DNA of 64,000 nucleotides from Paenibacillus radicis (ex Gao et al. 2016). Lineage in GTDB: Bacteria > Bacillota > Bacilli > Paenibacillales > Paenibacillaceae. Every line of letters begins with the position of its first letter. Within the stretch, counting starts at the first letter, position 1. The notes below the pieces were generated by a model, which saw nothing but the letters and a program-made list of their open reading frames with translations, did no database searches and had not been told where the DNA came from. The stretch lies in contig NZ_BMHY01000013.1 of the NCBI RefSeq assembly GCF_014641555.1, positions 61,495 through 125,494 on the forward strand. The letters run 5' to 3'. This document shows positions 49,698 to 57,980 of the stretch, piece by piece. The translations under genes were made by a program, and so were the position numbers.

Positions 49698-50819
49698 GTG
49701 CGAAGAAATATGCTTCGTGCGGTTGTCTTGGGTACGGCCGGAGCGCTGCTGCTGGCAGGGACTGCATTCGCTGCGGGATCGGCCAGCTCAGGAGGGGCTT
49801 TTCAACTAAGCGCTACAAAAGTAAATGGCGAGGTTTACGTCAAAGCATCTTCATTGACTAACCAGCTTGGCGGAGCTGGAAGCTACAATGATTCAACGAA
49901 GACGTATTCGTATACGCCGGCGGATATCCCGTCCGTTATCGAGAAAGCATCCCCTTCGGTAGTCGCCATTATAGGCAACTATGACGGCGGAGGCGATAAG
50001 CGGTACGCCTTGCAGCACGGTACGGGTGTCATTATGAAAGCGGATGGCTGGATACTGACGAACGCCCATGTCGTGAAGGATCTGAAGAATATTACGGTCG
50101 TAACTGCTGACGGCAAGAAATATAGCGGGAAACGATCGAATATGGATGAAACCAGCGATTTAGCATTGGTGAAAATCAATGCAACAAAGCTGCCGGTCGC
50201 CAAATTCGCGCCGCTGCCATTAAAGCTGCGGGTGGGTGAGACCGTTATTGCAATCGGTACTCCGGTTTCTTTTACATTAAGAAACTCGGCGACAACAGGC
50301 GTCCTCAGCGGCATGAATCGCTCCATCTCATCGGCTTACCGGCTGCTGCAGACGGATGCGGCGATTAATCCGGGCAACAGCGGAGGGCCGCTCGTCAATA
50401 TGAAGGGCGAGATCATCGGCATCAATACATTGAAGTTCGTAGACGAGGGCGTCGACAGCCTCGGCTTCTCCGTTCCGGCCGATACGGTGAAATACGTGAC
50501 CGATCACTTTTTCAAATATGGATATGTGAAACGGGCGTCGCTTGGATTCGAGCTGGAGGAAAGCTGGGAGGCGATCGTAGGTTTGCCAACATCGGAGCCG
50601 TTGACTGTCACCTCGGTAAAATCCGAATCGGCTCGTAAACTCGGCATCCAGACTGGTGATGTGCTTTACTCGGTAGCTGGCAAACAAATTTCATCGATCG
50701 TTGAGTTGAACGAGCTGCTGAAGTCCTATTTGCCGGGCCAGCAAGTGAGCATCATGCTGATGATTGACGGCGACCTCGTTACGCGCCAAATTACGCTAGC
50801 CGCTTCCGATGCGAAATAG
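49698..50819 (+). CDS. Secreted HtrA-like trypsin-type serine protease
   Basis: 373 residues. A Sec signal peptide (about 1-26, AVVLGTAGALLLAGTAFAAG) replaces the cytoplasmic-tail-plus-TM anchor of HtrA/HtrB. Residues 27-75 (FQLSATKVNGEVYVKASSLT; YNDSTKTYSY) look like half of a copper-amine-oxidase-N repeat. The chymotrypsin-fold protease has H123 (TNAHVV), D154 (SDLALVKI) and S228 (PGNSGGPL). A divergent PDZ follows (about 285-370, SARKLGIQTGDVLYSVAG). Start GTG 49698 with GGGAGAG 7 bp upstream. The next gene, 42 bp on, has two such N-type repeats, so the pair may work together outside the cell. Confidence 0.87.
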   Translation: MRRNMLRAVVLGTAGALLLAGTAFAAGSASSGGAFQLSATKVNGEVYVKASSLTNQLGGAGSYNDSTKTYSYTPADIPSVIEKASPSVVAIIGNYDGGGDKRYALQHGTGVIMKADGWILTNAHVVKDLKNITVVTADGKKYSGKRSNMDETSDLALVKINATKLPVAKFAPLPLKLRVGETVIAIGTPVSFTLRNSATTGVLSGMNRSISSAYRLLQTDAAINPGNSGGPLVNMKGEIIGINTLKFVDEGVDSLGFSVPADTVKYVTDHFFKYGYVKRASLGFELEESWEAIVGLPTSEPLTVTSVKSESARKLGIQTGDVLYSVAGKQISSIVELNELLKSYLPGQQVSIMLMIDGDLVTRQITLAASDAK

Positions 50820-50861
50820 TTCCATTAAAATCGATAGTTAAAGAGGAGAATTGAAAACGAT

Positions 50862-52751
50862 ATGACTGTTAAAATGAAACGCTCGTTCCTCATGCTGCTC
50901 GCCGTTCTGGTTGTAGTCGGCCTGCTGCCAGGAGCCGTATTCGCAGCAAATGAATCAGCAACGGTGGAGGTTCGATTTAAAATCGGCAGTTCTACCGTTA
51001 ACATCAACGGTGAAAGCTTGAAGGTGCAAGCCCCTTACGAAGCGAACGGAACGACGATGGTTCCGCTCAGCGTTATCACGAAAGCATTTGGTGCTTCGCT
51101 TCAATTGCAGGACAATAAAATCATTACACTGACTTACAATGATAAGAAGGTCGTTGTTACGATCGGCAGTAAAACCGTAAAAGTAAACAACGTTTCCAAG
51201 ACGGTAACGGTTGCCCCTGTTATCGTTAAAAATACGACGATGGTGCCAGTACGTGTAATCGTTGAAGCATTTGGCGCGACGATTGGCAAAGATTCGGCAA
51301 CGAAGGAAATCGTCATTAAGGGCAATCGCGCGAATAGTGCGGGCGGAGGAAGCAGTATCGACACCGACTATGGCAAAACAAAAGTCGGCGACAGCTATCT
51401 CGGCTGGTCGATGAACTACCCGCCGGGCCTGGCGCTGGCAAACCAAAGCGATGACGGAGCGATCGTCTTTTGGGCAGATGCGAAAAGCAGCCATGTTGTC
51501 GTGGCTACGATTAAAAATGTCGGAGAGCTGACGAGTGAAGAGGTTCGCAAAGAAATACAGGCATGGTTTGATTCTGACGAAGTAACGTTGGATAAGCGTA
51601 CGTTAACGGTCGGCGGCTACAACGTTGAAAAAATCGTCACGCGTACGAAGGAGCGGGAACAGCTTTTCGAATACCGGGGTATTCTGAAAGGCGAAGATTT
51701 GTATCTGGTCATTGTCGGTACTGCAGGCAAGGAAAAGGCAGTGCTAGATTCGTATCAAACTTTATTGAACAGCTTTAAACCTAGCTTTGACAAGTCCGAC
51801 AAACAATTGAAAGATATTACGAAAGTCGTAAACGGCCTTATTGAATTCCATGATAAAGATTACGGCTTGAAAGTGAAGCTGCCGTCGGGCTGGTATCGGG
51901 ATACCGAATCTACGAATCCTTCCTTCTTCAGTAAAGACAGCTTGTTCGAATTAGAGATCACATCCCTCACTGAAGGGGATACGGCGGAAAAATGGCTGCA
52001 GCGCAGACAGGCCATCCTGAAAGAGGATTTTCAGCCGGACTATTTGCGTAACGAGAAGCTTTCGGAAATAACGCTTAAAAACGGCAAGGCACTTGTGCTG
52101 TCTAATGAGTTTACTTATGATCAGAAGACTTGGCACCGGTCCAATGAAGTATTCCTTATTGTCGGCAACTACCGCTATGCGCTTGATTTCAACTATGATG
52201 TGAAGCTGGGCTCGGAAGGCGAGTCGTTGTTCCAGAAGACGATGGCTAGCGTTGAACTGGATACAGCATTTGTGGAGCGGGAGTTCGGTCTGATCGAGGA
52301 CGAGAATGACACAGCCATCCGTACGAAGAAACTAACGAAAAAAAGCAATACGTATAAATATTCCATTGAGCTTCCAGCGTTCTGGAACGGTGGTGCGACG
52401 GATTTCGAATCCGATGAGTTTCTCTACTACGATAGATTCGGCAGCTTTGCAGGCTACATCTATGAGGATGATACGGTGTTGAATGTATCGAACAGTATCT
52501 TGAAGGATATAAGAGGAGACAAGCGGAACACGATCTCCAGTTCTTCCTCAACGACGATTGGCGGCAAATCGGCAGAGAAAATAGTTGTCAAATATGTGGA
52601 CTCCAACAATCTTCCTTCGACGGACTACGTTTATTTCGTCGAGCATAATGGCAATGTGCTGCTGCTCGTATATTCCATTACAGATGCGAATGCGACAACA
52701 ACGGCGCTTGGCCGTTTGGATGCTGTCATTCAATCTATTAAATTTCTCTAG
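50862..52751 (+). CDS. Secreted protein with copper-amine-oxidase-N domain
   Basis: 629 residues. Signal peptide (about 1-28, LLAVLVVVGLLPGAVFAA), two copper amine oxidase-like N-terminal repeats (about 35-145: NGTTMVPLSVITKAFGASLQLQ and NTTMVPVRVIVEAFGATIG as hallmark), then a large region (160-629) with two or three similar alpha/beta segments starting YLGWSMNYPPGLAL, DYGLKVKLPSGWYRD and YKYSIELPAFW, reminiscent of PsbP/lipoprotein-type folds. No oxidase catalytic domain, so no amine oxidase activity is implied. GAGGAG lies 13 bp before ATG 50862. Role unknown; probably cell-surface. Confidence 0.8.
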   Translation: MTVKMKRSFLMLLAVLVVVGLLPGAVFAANESATVEVRFKIGSSTVNINGESLKVQAPYEANGTTMVPLSVITKAFGASLQLQDNKIITLTYNDKKVVVTIGSKTVKVNNVSKTVTVAPVIVKNTTMVPVRVIVEAFGATIGKDSATKEIVIKGNRANSAGGGSSIDTDYGKTKVGDSYLGWSMNYPPGLALANQSDDGAIVFWADAKSSHVVVATIKNVGELTSEEVRKEIQAWFDSDEVTLDKRTLTVGGYNVEKIVTRTKEREQLFEYRGILKGEDLYLVIVGTAGKEKAVLDSYQTLLNSFKPSFDKSDKQLKDITKVVNGLIEFHDKDYGLKVKLPSGWYRDTESTNPSFFSKDSLFELEITSLTEGDTAEKWLQRRQAILKEDFQPDYLRNEKLSEITLKNGKALVLSNEFTYDQKTWHRSNEVFLIVGNYRYALDFNYDVKLGSEGESLFQKTMASVELDTAFVEREFGLIEDENDTAIRTKKLTKKSNTYKYSIELPAFWNGGATDFESDEFLYYDRFGSFAGYIYEDDTVLNVSNSILKDIRGDKRNTISSSSSTTIGGKSAEKIVVKYVDSNNLPSTDYVYFVEHNGNVLLLVYSITDANATTTALGRLDAVIQSIKFL

Positions 52752-52771
52752 GCGTTTTGTAGTCTTGTCCA

Positions 52772-52802
52772 GCCGGTTCCTTAATGGAGCCGGCTTTTTT
52801 AT
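52772..52802 (+). terminator. Terminator of the protease/CuAO-N pair
   Basis: 10-bp stem (52772-52781 with 52787-52796, one G-U) with run of T. Confidence 0.88.
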
Positions 52803-52866
52803 GTCTCCGATTCAGTCTCTGCCAGTATTGGGTGGTGGCATATGCGGCGGCGGTTTGTTACACTAG

Positions 52867-52886
52867 CAATAGTAGTTTTACTATTG
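52867..52886 (+). other. Hairpin abutting the U32 gene ribosome binding site
   Basis: Perfect 8-bp stem CAATAGTA (52867-52874) / TACTATTG (52879-52886) directly touching GGAGG. It could modulate initiation; the AGG core stays outside the stem. Confidence 0.35.
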
Positions 52887-52902
52887 GAGGAATGAAATTC
52901 GG

Positions 52903-55425
52903 ATGAATATGAATATACAACGAGGAGATATCGAGCTGCTGGCTCCTGCCGGCGACTGGGATTGTATGCGAGCCGCGGTTGCCAACGGAGCGGATGCAGT
53001 TTTTTTTGGCGTGGAAAAGTTCAATGCGCGCGCTCGGGCTAACAATTTCCGCAGCGAGGAGCTGCCGGAAATTATGGCGTTTCTTCACAGCTATGGGGTA
53101 CAAGGTTTTTTGACATTTAACATTCTCGTTTTTGAAGACGAGCTGCGTGATGCGAAGCTGCTGATCGAGATGTGTATTAATGCGGGTGTGGACGCTGTAA
53201 TTGTACAGGATTTGGGCTTGGTGAAGCTCATTCGCGAGCTGTCGCCGGACTTCCCGATTCATGGTTCGACCCAGATGACAATTACTTCGCCGGAGGCGGT
53301 TGAATTTACGAAGCCGTTTGGGCTGGAGCGGGTCGTATTGGGCCGCGAGAACAATTTGAAGCAAATTAAGAAAATCGGCGAGCAAGCGAAGCTTCCGATG
53401 GAAGTATTCGTTCACGGCGCGTTGTGCGTTTCTTATTCGGGACAGTGCCTGACATCGGAAATGTGGGGCGGACGCTCGGCGAACCGCGGCGAATGCGCAC
53501 AAGCCTGCCGTTTGCCATATGATTTGATGGTGGACGGCGAGCATAAGCCAATGGGCGATGTGGCATACTTGCTGTCGCCGAAGGATCTGGCCGCAATTGA
53601 TCTCGTGCCGGAACTGATTGAAGCGGGAGTCGTTTCGTTCAAAATTGAAGGCCGGCTCAAAAGTCCGGAGTACGTTGCGAACGTAGTAAGCAAATACCGC
53701 AAGGCGATCGACCGCTACTTCGATGGCGACCGCTCCGCTCCTTCGAAGGAAGAAGTACGCGAGCTGCAGCAAAGCTTCTCGCGCGGATTTACCCATGGCT
53801 TCCTTGACGGTACGAACAATAAAAAGCTCGTAGAAGGCACGTTCCCGAAAAGCCGCGGCGTCTACATCGGCCGTGTTGAACGTATTCTTCGCGACGCAGT
53901 GACAGTTCGTCTGGACGCTCCGCTGAAGCGCGGCGATGGCGTCGTATTCGATGCTGGCGATCCGACGAAGAAGGAAGAAGGCGGACGTGTATACGATCTG
54001 CGCCGCCAAGGCGTGAAGATCGAAGGCGAAGCGCAGGAAGGGACACTGCTGGAGCTGGTTCCTGGCCGTAATGACGTGGATCTGCGGAAGGTGCATGTCG
54101 GCGACCGTGTATGGAAAACGAATGACCCTGCGCTTGATAAACGTCTGCGGGCAACCTATGAGACGGAGAAGCCTTATCGCGTATTTCCGCTGCATGTGAG
54201 AGTAGAAGGCGCAGCGGGCCAGCCGCTTCGCACATGGTGGACAGACGTGCAGAAGGGCAATACGGTGGAAATTGCTTCTGAGCTGCTGCTGGAGCAAGCG
54301 AACAAGCGCCCGATGGATGCTGCTTTGCTTGAGGATCAATTGGGCCGGTTAGGCGGAACACTGTATCAGTTGGATCAATTGGAGGTTGCGCTTGAAGGCG
54401 ACCTTATCGTGCCGGTGCGTGAATTGAACCGGATGCGCCGCGAAGCGGTAGAGCAACTGACAGGCGAACGTCCGAAGCCGCCGGTCTACGTGAAGACGAT
54501 GATCGACCCGCTTGACGACGCTCCGGCTTCTGAAGAAGGACCCGTGAACAAGTCGGTCACAGCACCCGTGTTGACGGCGTTGTGCCGTAACTTGGAGCAA
54601 GTAGAAGCTGCTCTACAGACTGATGTCGAGATGATCTATGCCGATTTCGAATTCATTAAGCAATTCCCTGCAGCTATTGAAGCGGCAAGAAAAGCCGGCA
54701 AACCGATTGCGCTGGCTACACCGCGCATTCATATGCCTGGGGAGAACGGCTATCACGCCAACATCTTGAAGCTTCAGCCGGATGCAGTGCTCGTGCGCAA
54801 TACAGGCGCTTTGTACTACTATCTGCGTGCGCGGGCTGAAAATCCAGGCAAGCCGTTTCCGCGGCTCATCGGCGATTTCTCGCTCAATGTGGCTAATCAT
54901 AAGGCAGTCAGCTTGTTTAAAGAAGCAGGCCTCGACATGATTACACCATCTTATGACTTGAATATTCAGCAAATGGTCGATATGCTGACGCATTCGGATA
55001 CGTCCGCGCTGGAGATCGTGATTCAGCAGCATATGCCGATGTTCCACACGGAGCATTGCGTCTACTGTACGTTCATGAGCGAAGGTACCGATTATACGAA
55101 CTGCGGACGTCCATGCGAGGATCACCGGGCATCGCTGCAGGACCGGATCGGCATGTCCCACCCTGTACGGGTCGACGAAGGCTGCCGCAATACGGTATAT
55201 AATGCAATTGAGCAATCCGGTGCGGAATATATCCGCAACTTCATGGAGCTTGGCGTACCGTCCTATCGCGTCGAGTTTTTGGAAGAAACACCGGATAAAG
55301 TCCGCGAAGTGCTTGCCCTTTATCGCGATGCGCTTGACGGCCGGATTACCGGTACGAAAGTATGGAAAACATTGAAGGCGACCAATCAGCTTGGCGTTAC
55401 ACGCGGGCAGTTGGTTAATAAATAA
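52903..55425 (+). CDS. Long U32 peptidase-family protein (RlhA-like)
   Basis: 840 residues. The N-terminal half is a U32 TIM-barrel domain: LLAPAGDWDCMRAAVANGADAVFFG, HGSTQMTI and the signature CVSYSGQCLTSEMWGGRSANRGECAQACR (read as CVSYSGQC and RGECAQACR) with cysteines for an iron-sulphur cluster. The central DUF3656 region (about 285-530) and a second half with CVYCTFM and NCGRPCEDH cysteines follow, as in E. coli RlhA, which hydroxylates 23S rRNA C2501. B. subtilis-type short U32 pairs lack the middle. RNA hydroxylation is inferred by architecture. Start ATG 52903; ATG 52909 is possible. Single-gene transcript with terminator at 55436. Confidence 0.88.
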   Translation: MNMNIQRGDIELLAPAGDWDCMRAAVANGADAVFFGVEKFNARARANNFRSEELPEIMAFLHSYGVQGFLTFNILVFEDELRDAKLLIEMCINAGVDAVIVQDLGLVKLIRELSPDFPIHGSTQMTITSPEAVEFTKPFGLERVVLGRENNLKQIKKIGEQAKLPMEVFVHGALCVSYSGQCLTSEMWGGRSANRGECAQACRLPYDLMVDGEHKPMGDVAYLLSPKDLAAIDLVPELIEAGVVSFKIEGRLKSPEYVANVVSKYRKAIDRYFDGDRSAPSKEEVRELQQSFSRGFTHGFLDGTNNKKLVEGTFPKSRGVYIGRVERILRDAVTVRLDAPLKRGDGVVFDAGDPTKKEEGGRVYDLRRQGVKIEGEAQEGTLLELVPGRNDVDLRKVHVGDRVWKTNDPALDKRLRATYETEKPYRVFPLHVRVEGAAGQPLRTWWTDVQKGNTVEIASELLLEQANKRPMDAALLEDQLGRLGGTLYQLDQLEVALEGDLIVPVRELNRMRREAVEQLTGERPKPPVYVKTMIDPLDDAPASEEGPVNKSVTAPVLTALCRNLEQVEAALQTDVEMIYADFEFIKQFPAAIEAARKAGKPIALATPRIHMPGENGYHANILKLQPDAVLVRNTGALYYYLRARAENPGKPFPRLIGDFSLNVANHKAVSLFKEAGLDMITPSYDLNIQQMVDMLTHSDTSALEIVIQQHMPMFHTEHCVYCTFMSEGTDYTNCGRPCEDHRASLQDRIGMSHPVRVDEGCRNTVYNAIEQSGAEYIRNFMELGVPSYRVEFLEETPDKVREVLALYRDALDGRITGTKVWKTLKATNQLGVTRGQLVNK

Positions 55426-55435
55426 TAGCAACAGC

Positions 55436-55480
55436 AGAGCCGGAAACGCCGATTGGCGATTTCGGCTCTTTTTTATTTTT
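55436..55480 (+). terminator. Terminator of the U32 gene
   Basis: Interrupted 15-bp stem (55436-55450 with 55455-55469) and long T-run. Confidence 0.88.
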
Positions 55481-55488
55481 CTGGAAAA

Positions 55489-55514
55489 TGCAACCTTAAT
55501 GGGAGGTCGACGCA
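55489..55514 (+). promoter_or_regulatory. ECF-type promoter candidate before the sigma gene
   Basis: TGCAAC (55489-55494), exactly 16 bp, CGCA (55511-55514): close to the SigW-class pattern TGAAAC-N16-CGTA. It lies 27 bp before the sigma start and suggests autoregulation. Confidence 0.45.
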
Positions 55515-55540
55515 TCAATAGGTAGTAGAGAGGTGAGGGG

Positions 55541-56113
55541 ATGGGCGCGGAGCAAGAGATGATCGACCGGTTGAGAAGCGGAGACGGATCCGCGCTGCGT
55601 CAACTGATGGAGAGGTACGGCAATGAGGTGCTTCGAACCGCAGTGCTGCTGCTGAGAGATCGTCATTTGGCGGAGGATGTGAGCCAGGACGTCTTTATAG
55701 ACGCTTACCGGAAAATAAATCAGTTGAAGGCAGATCGCAGCCTTCGAGCCTGGCTGATCGCGATGACCATCAATCGCTGCCGGGAACGAATGAGGCGTGC
55801 CTCATGGAAACGATTGTTGTTTCGGGAACGGATGGAGGAAGAAGCAGGCGCTGCGATTGGCCCAGGCTCGGAAGGCTGGGCAGTGTCGGCGACTATACAA
55901 AGTATTATAATGGCGCTGCCTTTGCGGTATAGGGAAGTTATCGTGCTGCACTATTATCAGGATATGGCGATAGCAGATATTGCGGATACGCTTGATGAAC
56001 CGGAAGGAACGATAAAGAGCAAGCTGCAGCGCGGCCGTAAGCTGCTGAAGGCTAGCTTGGAGGAAGGGGGATGGCGGGATGAGCCGTTATTTGAAGGACG
56101 ATCAAATTCGTAA
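55541..56113 (+). CDS. ECF-type RNA polymerase sigma factor
   Basis: 190 residues. Region 2 (about 15-80): LMERYGNEVLRTAVLLLRDRHLAEDVSQDVFIDAYR with the core-binding and -10 helices; linker 85-120; region 4 (about 125-175): ALPLRYREVIVLHYYQDMAIADIADTLDEPEGTIKSKLQRGRKLL, seen here as MALPLRYREV and EGTIKSKLQRGR. Start ATG 55541 after GAGAGGTGAGGGG. The anti-sigma gene overlaps its last 35 bp. Target promoters unknown except the self-type site upstream. Confidence 0.92.
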   Translation: MGAEQEMIDRLRSGDGSALRQLMERYGNEVLRTAVLLLRDRHLAEDVSQDVFIDAYRKINQLKADRSLRAWLIAMTINRCRERMRRASWKRLLFRERMEEEAGAAIGPGSEGWAVSATIQSIIMALPLRYREVIVLHYYQDMAIADIADTLDEPEGTIKSKLQRGRKLLKASLEEGGWRDEPLFEGRSNS

Positions 56114-56417
56114 AGCGCTGAATGACGAGATGGAAGCTGTTCGATTGAGCGAGGAGCAGATGGAGCGGGTCATAAAACGTGCGCAGCATGTGCCTTGGTG
56201 GGAGATTGAGCTGCGTATTCCGTGGTCAGCTGCTGCAGCGGCATTATTGTTAATAGCAGCTATTCCCATAGCCGGCTGGCTTCACTTGGACCGGTTCGAG
56301 GGAGAGCCATCTGTACTTGCGCAACGGGAAAAGGGACAGGATTCGCTTATTGCCATGGGAGGCGGCCTTTATTTAGAATCCGAACTGCTGGAAGGGTGGA
56401 ATGATTCGGATGATTAA
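56079..56417 (+). CDS. Short single-TM anti-sigma-like protein
   Basis: 112 residues: N-terminal cytoplasmic helix region (1-45, EAVRLSEEQMERVIKRAQ), one TM (about 49-67, PWSAAAAALLLIAAIPIAGW) and a 45-residue outer tail. No HxxxCxxC zinc motif. Overlap of 35 bp with the sigma gene and of 17 bp with the next gene, the topology and the size make it a probable anti-sigma factor; this is inference from position, since the sequence alone is not diagnostic. ATG 56079 has GGAAGGGGG upstream. Confidence 0.65.
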   Translation: MSRYLKDDQIRKALNDEMEAVRLSEEQMERVIKRAQHVPWWEIELRIPWSAAAAALLLIAAIPIAGWLHLDRFEGEPSVLAQREKGQDSLIAMGGGLYLESELLEGWNDSDD

Positions 56418-57912
56418 AGTGAAGGTGAAGACGCTGCTTGGGCTGGCGGTATTACTCATTTTAGGTGGCATTATAGTCTATTGGTCGCTGCCGTCGATTC
56501 TGTATGACAACAAGAAATACGATGCGCTGCTGAAGCTGTTCCCGAACGATTCACGGGCGGAAATGGCGCTCTATTTTTCAGCAGGTGATGCATTCGATAT
56601 ACAGCAAGGTGATTATCGGATCTTTATTTATCCAGTAGGCAGCAATTATTCTTCTGGAACAATTAACACGACTGCCGATCAAAGAGACTATGCAATCCAG
56701 CAGTTGGAGAAGATTATTCGCACCTATGGGGCATCGCCTTATATTTACCGGACCAAATCATCATTGGCCAAGCTTTATATGTGGGGCATGGAATGGGACA
56801 AGGCCGAAGCACTGTTCAAGGAACTCAAAGAGAAAGAGATGAACAACAGGGAGAACGAGCCGTATCTTATCAAAGAAACGGATGATTTTCTAAAGGTTCT
56901 GGAAAGCCGGCATACCGATCCTAGCCAACAGCCCTTGTTGACGGGGAAAGTGACAATCGGAGACAAGCCGGCCAAAGATGTTTATGTCGTTTTGCACCCC
57001 AAAGACAATAACGGGTGGCATTCGCCTCCTTTCGGTTATTACCCGATTGCATTAACGGACAACGAGGGGGTTTACCGCTTTTACGACGCGAATGGAATTC
57101 AGGGGGATTATGAGGTGGGCGTAGGCGTTACGCCGGAGCAGGTGAACGGCAGCTATTTGGGTGACCCACAGATACGCTACGTCTCGTTGAAGGAAGGGGC
57201 AACTGAAGTCTATGATCTTACCTTCGCTCCGCAGGTACAAGTTGTTTCTCCTACTAATAAAGAAGTGATTAGGGGGGATCAACTGAACTTTGCTTGGGAG
57301 GCTTATCCGGGAGCAAGCTACTACGAGCTGTCGATTACAGACTTCATGCGGGATGAGAAGGGGAAAATAATCGGTTCCACAGGTACGACTCTAGACGGCC
57401 GATGGAAAGAGACAAATGCTGTCTACTCGGTAGAAGCTCTTCGGCAGCAGCCGCATGGATACGGGAAATCCGGAGGGGGAAAGGGCCAGAAAACAGCTAT
57501 CGGCAATAGCGGCATATTAGGCGCGGTTTATCCCGGCGGAGATTTTATATGGTCGGTGCAGGCTTATGATGCGGGCGGCAAGCTGCTTAGCAGCTCAAGC
57601 GGCTATAATACGCTTCTAGACGGGGTTCAGCCTTTCTTCAGTTTGAATTCGGAAGGGATACTGGAAGGAGACCGCTTCGTTATGAAAGGGGATTATGAGA
57701 GCGCGATTCGTTCTTATGAGGCGGAAAAAGACTCAGATTACGCGCTGCGTGCGCTTGCGTCCATGGCTATGAATGGTGTAACGATGGAGGATAACGGAGA
57801 TGTCGCCAAAGGTCTGACTTACTTGAAGCGGATTGCCAAGCCTAGCCGCTATGATCAGGAAAAGATTCGGAGCGCGGAGGAAATACTGGCTAAAAGGCGC
57901 GTTGAGCCGTAA
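56401..57912 (+). CDS. Membrane-anchored protein with TPR-like and Ig-like regions
   Basis: 503 residues (from ATG 56401; ATG 56410 is equally possible). N-terminal TM (about 10-30, LLGLAVLLILGGIIVYWSL), a helical TPR-like region (about 35-175: AIQQLEKIIRTYGASPYIYR, SLAKLYMWGMEWDKAEALFK), a carboxypeptidase-regulatory-like beta-sandwich (about 180-275, LTGKVTIGDKPAKDVYVVL), an FN3-like part (QVVSPTNKEVIRGDQLNFAW, with FIWSVQAYDAGGKLL), and a last helical pair (SAIRSYEAEKDSDYALRALA). It probably faces outside and may be the sensor or effector of the ECF unit; function unknown. Confidence 0.8.
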   Translation: MIRMIKVKVKTLLGLAVLLILGGIIVYWSLPSILYDNKKYDALLKLFPNDSRAEMALYFSAGDAFDIQQGDYRIFIYPVGSNYSSGTINTTADQRDYAIQQLEKIIRTYGASPYIYRTKSSLAKLYMWGMEWDKAEALFKELKEKEMNNRENEPYLIKETDDFLKVLESRHTDPSQQPLLTGKVTIGDKPAKDVYVVLHPKDNNGWHSPPFGYYPIALTDNEGVYRFYDANGIQGDYEVGVGVTPEQVNGSYLGDPQIRYVSLKEGATEVYDLTFAPQVQVVSPTNKEVIRGDQLNFAWEAYPGASYYELSITDFMRDEKGKIIGSTGTTLDGRWKETNAVYSVEALRQQPHGYGKSGGGKGQKTAIGNSGILGAVYPGGDFIWSVQAYDAGGKLLSSSSGYNTLLDGVQPFFSLNSEGILEGDRFVMKGDYESAIRSYEAEKDSDYALRALASMAMNGVTMEDNGDVAKGLTYLKRIAKPSRYDQEKIRSAEEILAKRRVEP

Positions 57913-57916
57913 TCGT

Positions 57917-57946
57917 TTGACAGCCGGCACGAGCCTGTCATAGCAT
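57917..57946 (+). promoter_or_regulatory. Candidate promoter of pcrB with a 6-bp inverted repeat
   Basis: TTGACA (57917-57922), 18-bp spacer, TAGCAT (57941-57946). TGACAG (57918-57923) and CTGTCA (57935-57940) form an inverted repeat inside it. Confidence 0.45.
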
Positions 57947-57980
57947 AGAAGTAATGACGGGATAAGCGAGGTAAGCGGCA

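Noticed and set aside
50862..52751. Amine oxidase activity
   Set aside because: Only the small N-terminal repeat type is present; the catalytic copper/topaquinone domain is absent.
52858..54339. Minus-strand open frame of 493 codons over the U32 gene
   Set aside because: Antisense of a conserved gene with all family motifs on the plus strand.
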